This document shows positions 4,634 through 7,298 of a stretch of 7,298 nt of DNA, in pieces. The position numbers were made by a program, and so were the translations under genes. Source of the DNA: JAICLL01 sp035252155 (GTDB taxonomy: Bacteria; Planctomycetota; Planctomycetia; Pirellulales; JAICIG01); assembly GCA_035252155.1 (NCBI GenBank), contig DATFDL010000805.1:1-7298 (forward strand). Reading direction: 5' to 3'. The notes under the pieces are model-generated. The model was not told the origin of the DNA and searched no databases. It worked only from the letters and a program-made list of their open reading frames with translations. Numbering within the stretch: the stretch's first letter is position 1; each line of letters begins with the position of its first letter.

Positions 4634-7298
4634 TCACCGCCTTCGCCGCGAAAGCGCAAACGCCGCGGCGCCGCCAACCACCAAAATGCCGCTCGCAATC
4701 GCCGCGGTGCGGAGCGTCTTTTTCATTCGCTCAGGACCATCGAAGCGCGCCTCGGGATAACGCAACTCAGGAAAACCGCCGGGCGGCCCGCTCGGCCCGC
4801 TGTCGTAGGCCATCTTGAGCACCTGCGCCAGGTGCATCGCCTGACGATTGGTCGCCTCCAAGATTTGATGCCGGCAACTAAATCCGTCGGCGATGATGAT
4901 CTCGTCGGTGGCCGCTCCTTCGACGGCCGGAAACAGCCGCTGGCTGCCGATCTTCATCGAAATATCGTAATGCCCCTCCTCAAAACCAAACGAGCCGGCC
5001 ATGCCGCAACAGCCCGAGTCCAGGATCTTTCCGTAGTCGAGCCCCATTTGCTGGATGATCTTCTCTTCGCCGCCCATCCGCATGATCGACTTGTGATGGC
5101 AATGCCCGTGAACAAGCGCGCGGCGGTGCAGCGGGGGCGGCCGATAGCCGGGCGCTTGAGCCAAGAATTCGCCGAGGGTAAACGTCTGCTTGGCCAGCCG
5201 CTGGGCATCGACATCGTGCGGGAAGAGTCCCAGCATTTCGTCGCGGAATACGGCCACGCAGCTTGGTTCCAGCCCGACGACGGGAATTCCGTCGCGAATC
5301 TCGTCGGTCAGAGCCGACAGGATTTTTCGCAAAAACTGCTTGGCCGTAGTCAACATGCCAAAGTCATAGAGCGGTCGCCCGCAGCAGAGGGCCGGCCGTG
5401 GCACCCACACCTGAAATCCGGCGCGCTCCAACACTTCGACGGCGGCTTTGGCAATCTCCGGATGAAAATGATTGGTGAACGTATCGGGCCAGAGCATCAC
5501 CGGCGCGTGGCCGACGTTTTGCGGCGGCCGCGCGTTGAACCACTCTTTGAACGTCTGCGGTGCAAAGGGCGGCACCTGCCGCCGCGGCGAAATGCCGCCC
5601 AGCCATTTCACCGCCCGGCCCACCAGCGGCGCCCGCACGAGCGCGTTCACCGCCTCGGGCGCCAGCGATCCGAGCCGCGCCCACCAGGCGATCAGCCCCA
5701 TCGCATACGCCGACCGCGGACGCAACCGCCCTTGGTAATAATGCGAGAGAAACTCGGCCTTGTACGTGGCCATATCGACATTGGCCGGGCATTCGCTCTT
5801 GCAACCCTTGCACGCCAAGCACAGATCGAGCGACTCGCGCACGTGCGGATCGCGCCAGCCGCCGGTCACCGGGTTGCCCTGTAGCATCTCGAACAACAGC
5901 CGTGCCCGCCCTCGCGTCGAGTGCATCTCTTCGCGCGTGGCCTGGTAGCTGGGGCACATCACGCCGATCTTTTCGCGGCGGCATTCGCCCAGCCCGATGC
6001 AGCGCACCGTGGCCGAGGCAAAACTGCCGTCGTCGTCGGGAAACTGAAAGTGCGTGTGGGTCTGCGGCGGAGCGTAGTTTTCGCCCAACCGCAGGTGCTG
6101 GTCGAGCCGGTCGGGATTGACCTTGATGCCGGGGTTCATCCGGTTGCCAGGGTCCCAGGCATACTTGAATTCGCGGAAGGCCTCGATCAACTCTTCGCCG
6201 AACATTTTGACCAGCAACTCCGAGCGGAAGCGGCCGTCGCCATGCTCGCCCGACAGCGACCCGCCGAACCGCACCACCAGGTCGGCGGCGGCTTCCATAA
6301 ACGCACGGTACTTAGCGATGCCCTCGCGCGACGTCAGATCAAAATTAGTGCGCGTGTGAATGCAGCCTTGCCCAAGATGCGCGAAGAGCGGCCCTACGTA
6401 GCCGAACGAGTCGATCAGCTTGCGCAGCTCGCGCAGGTAATCGCCCACTTGTTCGGGCGCGACGGCGCCGTCTTCCCAACCGGGCCACAAGTCGCCCACG
6501 CCCGGCACCCGACTGAGCGACAGCCCCTCGTGCCGAATGTCCCAGAGTTTTTTGGCGATGTCTTTGTCCGGAAAGACCTCGGCCGAGACGACTCCGGGCT
6601 GTTTGCGCAGCCGAGCGACGAGCCGCTCGGCCTGGGCCAGTCCCTCCTCACGGTTTTCCGCGCCCAGCTCGATATAGAGCCAACTTCGCCCCTCGGGCAG
6701 CAGCGGCAGTTTTTCCACCTGATGGGCCTTAGCCTTCAAGGCATCGACCAGGTAATCATCGACGCCCTCCAACCCTGTCGGCTCGTGCTCGCGAATCAGC
6801 GGCACATAGTCGCCGGCGGTGGCAATATCGGGAAAGCCCGCCACGACCAGCATTCGCACCGGCGGGCTGTGGACCAACCGGCAGGTGGCCTCGACCACCA
6901 CCACGCACGTCCCCTCCGAACCAACCAGCGACCGCGCAACATGAAAACCCTTTTCCGGCAGCAGTTGATCGAGATTGTAGCCCGAGCATTGCCGCGGGAT
7001 CTGTGGATAACGCTGGCGAACCAGCTCGGCGTAGCGGTCCCTGATCATACGCAGCCTGGCGTAGATCTCTCCCCGCCTGCCAGCCGCCGACACGATGCGG
7101 TTGATCTCATCTTCGTCGGCCGGCCCAACCCGCATTCGCGTGCCGTCGTAAGCGATCACGTCCAGCTCATGGATATTGTCGGCGGTGCGTCCGCCCATCA
7201 TCGAGTGCGTACCGCAGGAGTTGTTGCCGATCATGCCGCCCAAGTTGCAGCGGTTGTGGGTCGAAGGATCGGGAGCGAACGTCAGATGAAATTTTTCG
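4634..7298 (-). CDS. FAD-linked 2-hydroxyacid dehydrogenase fused to ferredoxin and CCG domains (YdiJ-type); N-terminus outside window
   Basis: The minus-strand frame is open from the right edge to TGA 4636-4634, 887 visible codons. TTG 7243 is not the start: upstream codons continue the FAD fold (FAPDPSTHNRCN before LGGMIGNNSCG). About 130-150 residues are probably missing, for a total near 1020. Residues are counted from 7243. The FAD part runs to about 110. The FAD-oxidase C domain has AHLGQGCIH (288-296), SGEHGDGRF (331-339) and WDPGNRMNPG (363-372). A ferredoxin module has C415-x5-C421-x8-C430P, the pattern I recall from E. coli YdiJ, and canonical C475-x2-C-x2-C-x3-C485P. CCG parts follow at 620-622 and 745-747, with HGHCHHK (712-718). 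Such enzymes oxidise D-2-hydroxyacids (D-2-hydroxyglutarate for YdiJ, D-lactate for relatives) and pass electrons through Fe-S centres. Substrate is not readable here. The end, 847-869, is a hydrophobic segment plus RRRR. Confidence 0.88.
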   Translation of the reverse strand, partial: EKFHLTFAPDPSTHNRCNLGGMIGNNSCGTHSMMGGRTADNIHELDVIAYDGTRMRVGPADEDEINRIVSAAGRRGEIYARLRMIRDRYAELVRQRYPQIPRQCSGYNLDQLLPEKGFHVARSLVGSEGTCVVVVEATCRLVHSPPVRMLVVAGFPDIATAGDYVPLIREHEPTGLEGVDDYLVDALKAKAHQVEKLPLLPEGRSWLYIELGAENREEGLAQAERLVARLRKQPGVVSAEVFPDKDIAKKLWDIRHEGLSLSRVPGVGDLWPGWEDGAVAPEQVGDYLRELRKLIDSFGYVGPLFAHLGQGCIHTRTNFDLTSREGIAKYRAFMEAAADLVVRFGGSLSGEHGDGRFRSELLVKMFGEELIEAFREFKYAWDPGNRMNPGIKVNPDRLDQHLRLGENYAPPQTHTHFQFPDDDGSFASATVRCIGLGECRREKIGVMCPSYQATREEMHSTRGRARLLFEMLQGNPVTGGWRDPHVRESLDLCLACKGCKSECPANVDMATYKAEFLSHYYQGRLRPRSAYAMGLIAWWARLGSLAPEAVNALVRAPLVGRAVKWLGGISPRRQVPPFAPQTFKEWFNARPPQNVGHAPVMLWPDTFTNHFHPEIAKAAVEVLERAGFQVWVPRPALCCGRPLYDFGMLTTAKQFLRKILSALTDEIRDGIPVVGLEPSCVAVFRDEMLGLFPHDVDAQRLAKQTFTLGEFLAQAPGYRPPPLHRRALVHGHCHHKSIMRMGGEEKIIQQMGLDYGKILDSGCCGMAGSFGFEEGHYDISMKIGSQRLFPAVEGAATDEIIIADGFSCRHQILEATNRQAMHLAQVLKMAYDSGPSGPPGGFPELRYPEARFDGPERMKKTLRTAAIASGILVVGGAAAFALSRRRR

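Noticed and set aside
4550..5884. Long plus-strand open frame (444 codons) opposite the oxidoreductase gene
   Set aside because: It is antisense to clearly conserved ferredoxin, CCG and tail regions. Its peptide is Arg/Pro/His-rich with no motif, as expected from GC-rich third codon positions on the other strand.
7241..7243. TTG as the start of the oxidoreductase
   Set aside because: Eighteen further in-frame codons to the window edge continue the conserved FAD-binding segment (FAPDPSTHN), so the real start is outside the window.

Overview
The window looks like chromosomal DNA of a high-GC bacterium, most probably a planctomycete of the Pirellulales type. This is inferred from three things: the style of the proteins, the very GC-rich third codon positions that open long shadow frames on both strands, and intergenic sequences resembling the dispersed palindromic repeats I associate with that phylum. 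No rRNA, tRNA, CRISPR array, transposase or phage gene is visible.

Layout. Bases 1-353 (+) are the last 116 codons of a RecB-family (PD-(D/E)XK) nuclease, probably the AddB-like partner of the next gene. Bases 354-545 are a spacer built almost entirely of repeats: a direct repeat, a long imperfect inverted repeat (378-515) and a perfect 14-bp palindrome (527-540) that overlaps the ribosome binding site of the next gene. Bases 546-3797 (+) encode a complete AddA-like UvrD/RecB helicase-nuclease with all helicase motifs and an intact C-terminal nuclease site. Together the two + strand genes probably form an AddAB-type enzyme that resects double-strand breaks for RecA-dependent repair.

Bases 3798-4633 are a low-density patch of small genes and repeats. 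A 72-codon gene of unknown function lies on the - strand (3815-4033). A short open frame upstream of it stops in a TGATG overlap with its start. A 69-codon gene for a two-helix membrane protein lies on the + strand (4267-4476). Between that gene and the convergent gene to its right is an 80-bp array of three hairpins enclosed by an outer stem (4548-4627).

Bases 4634-7298 (-) hold most of a large flavoprotein/iron-sulfur oxidoreductase of the E. coli YdiJ type (FAD-linked 2-hydroxyacid dehydrogenase fused to a GlpC-like ferredoxin and CCG module). Its N-terminus lies beyond the right edge. It ends in an unusual hydrophobic segment followed by four arginines, suggesting membrane attachment.

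The repair genes and the oxidoreductase show no functional link; they converge on the small-gene patch. I see no convincing new multi-gene system. The points most worth a second look are the repeat-filled addB-addA spacer, the palindrome over the addA ribosome binding site, the repeat-like insert in the helicase-nuclease linker, the cloverleaf-like 80-bp repeat, the coupled small frames, and the membrane-anchor-like tail of the oxidoreductase.
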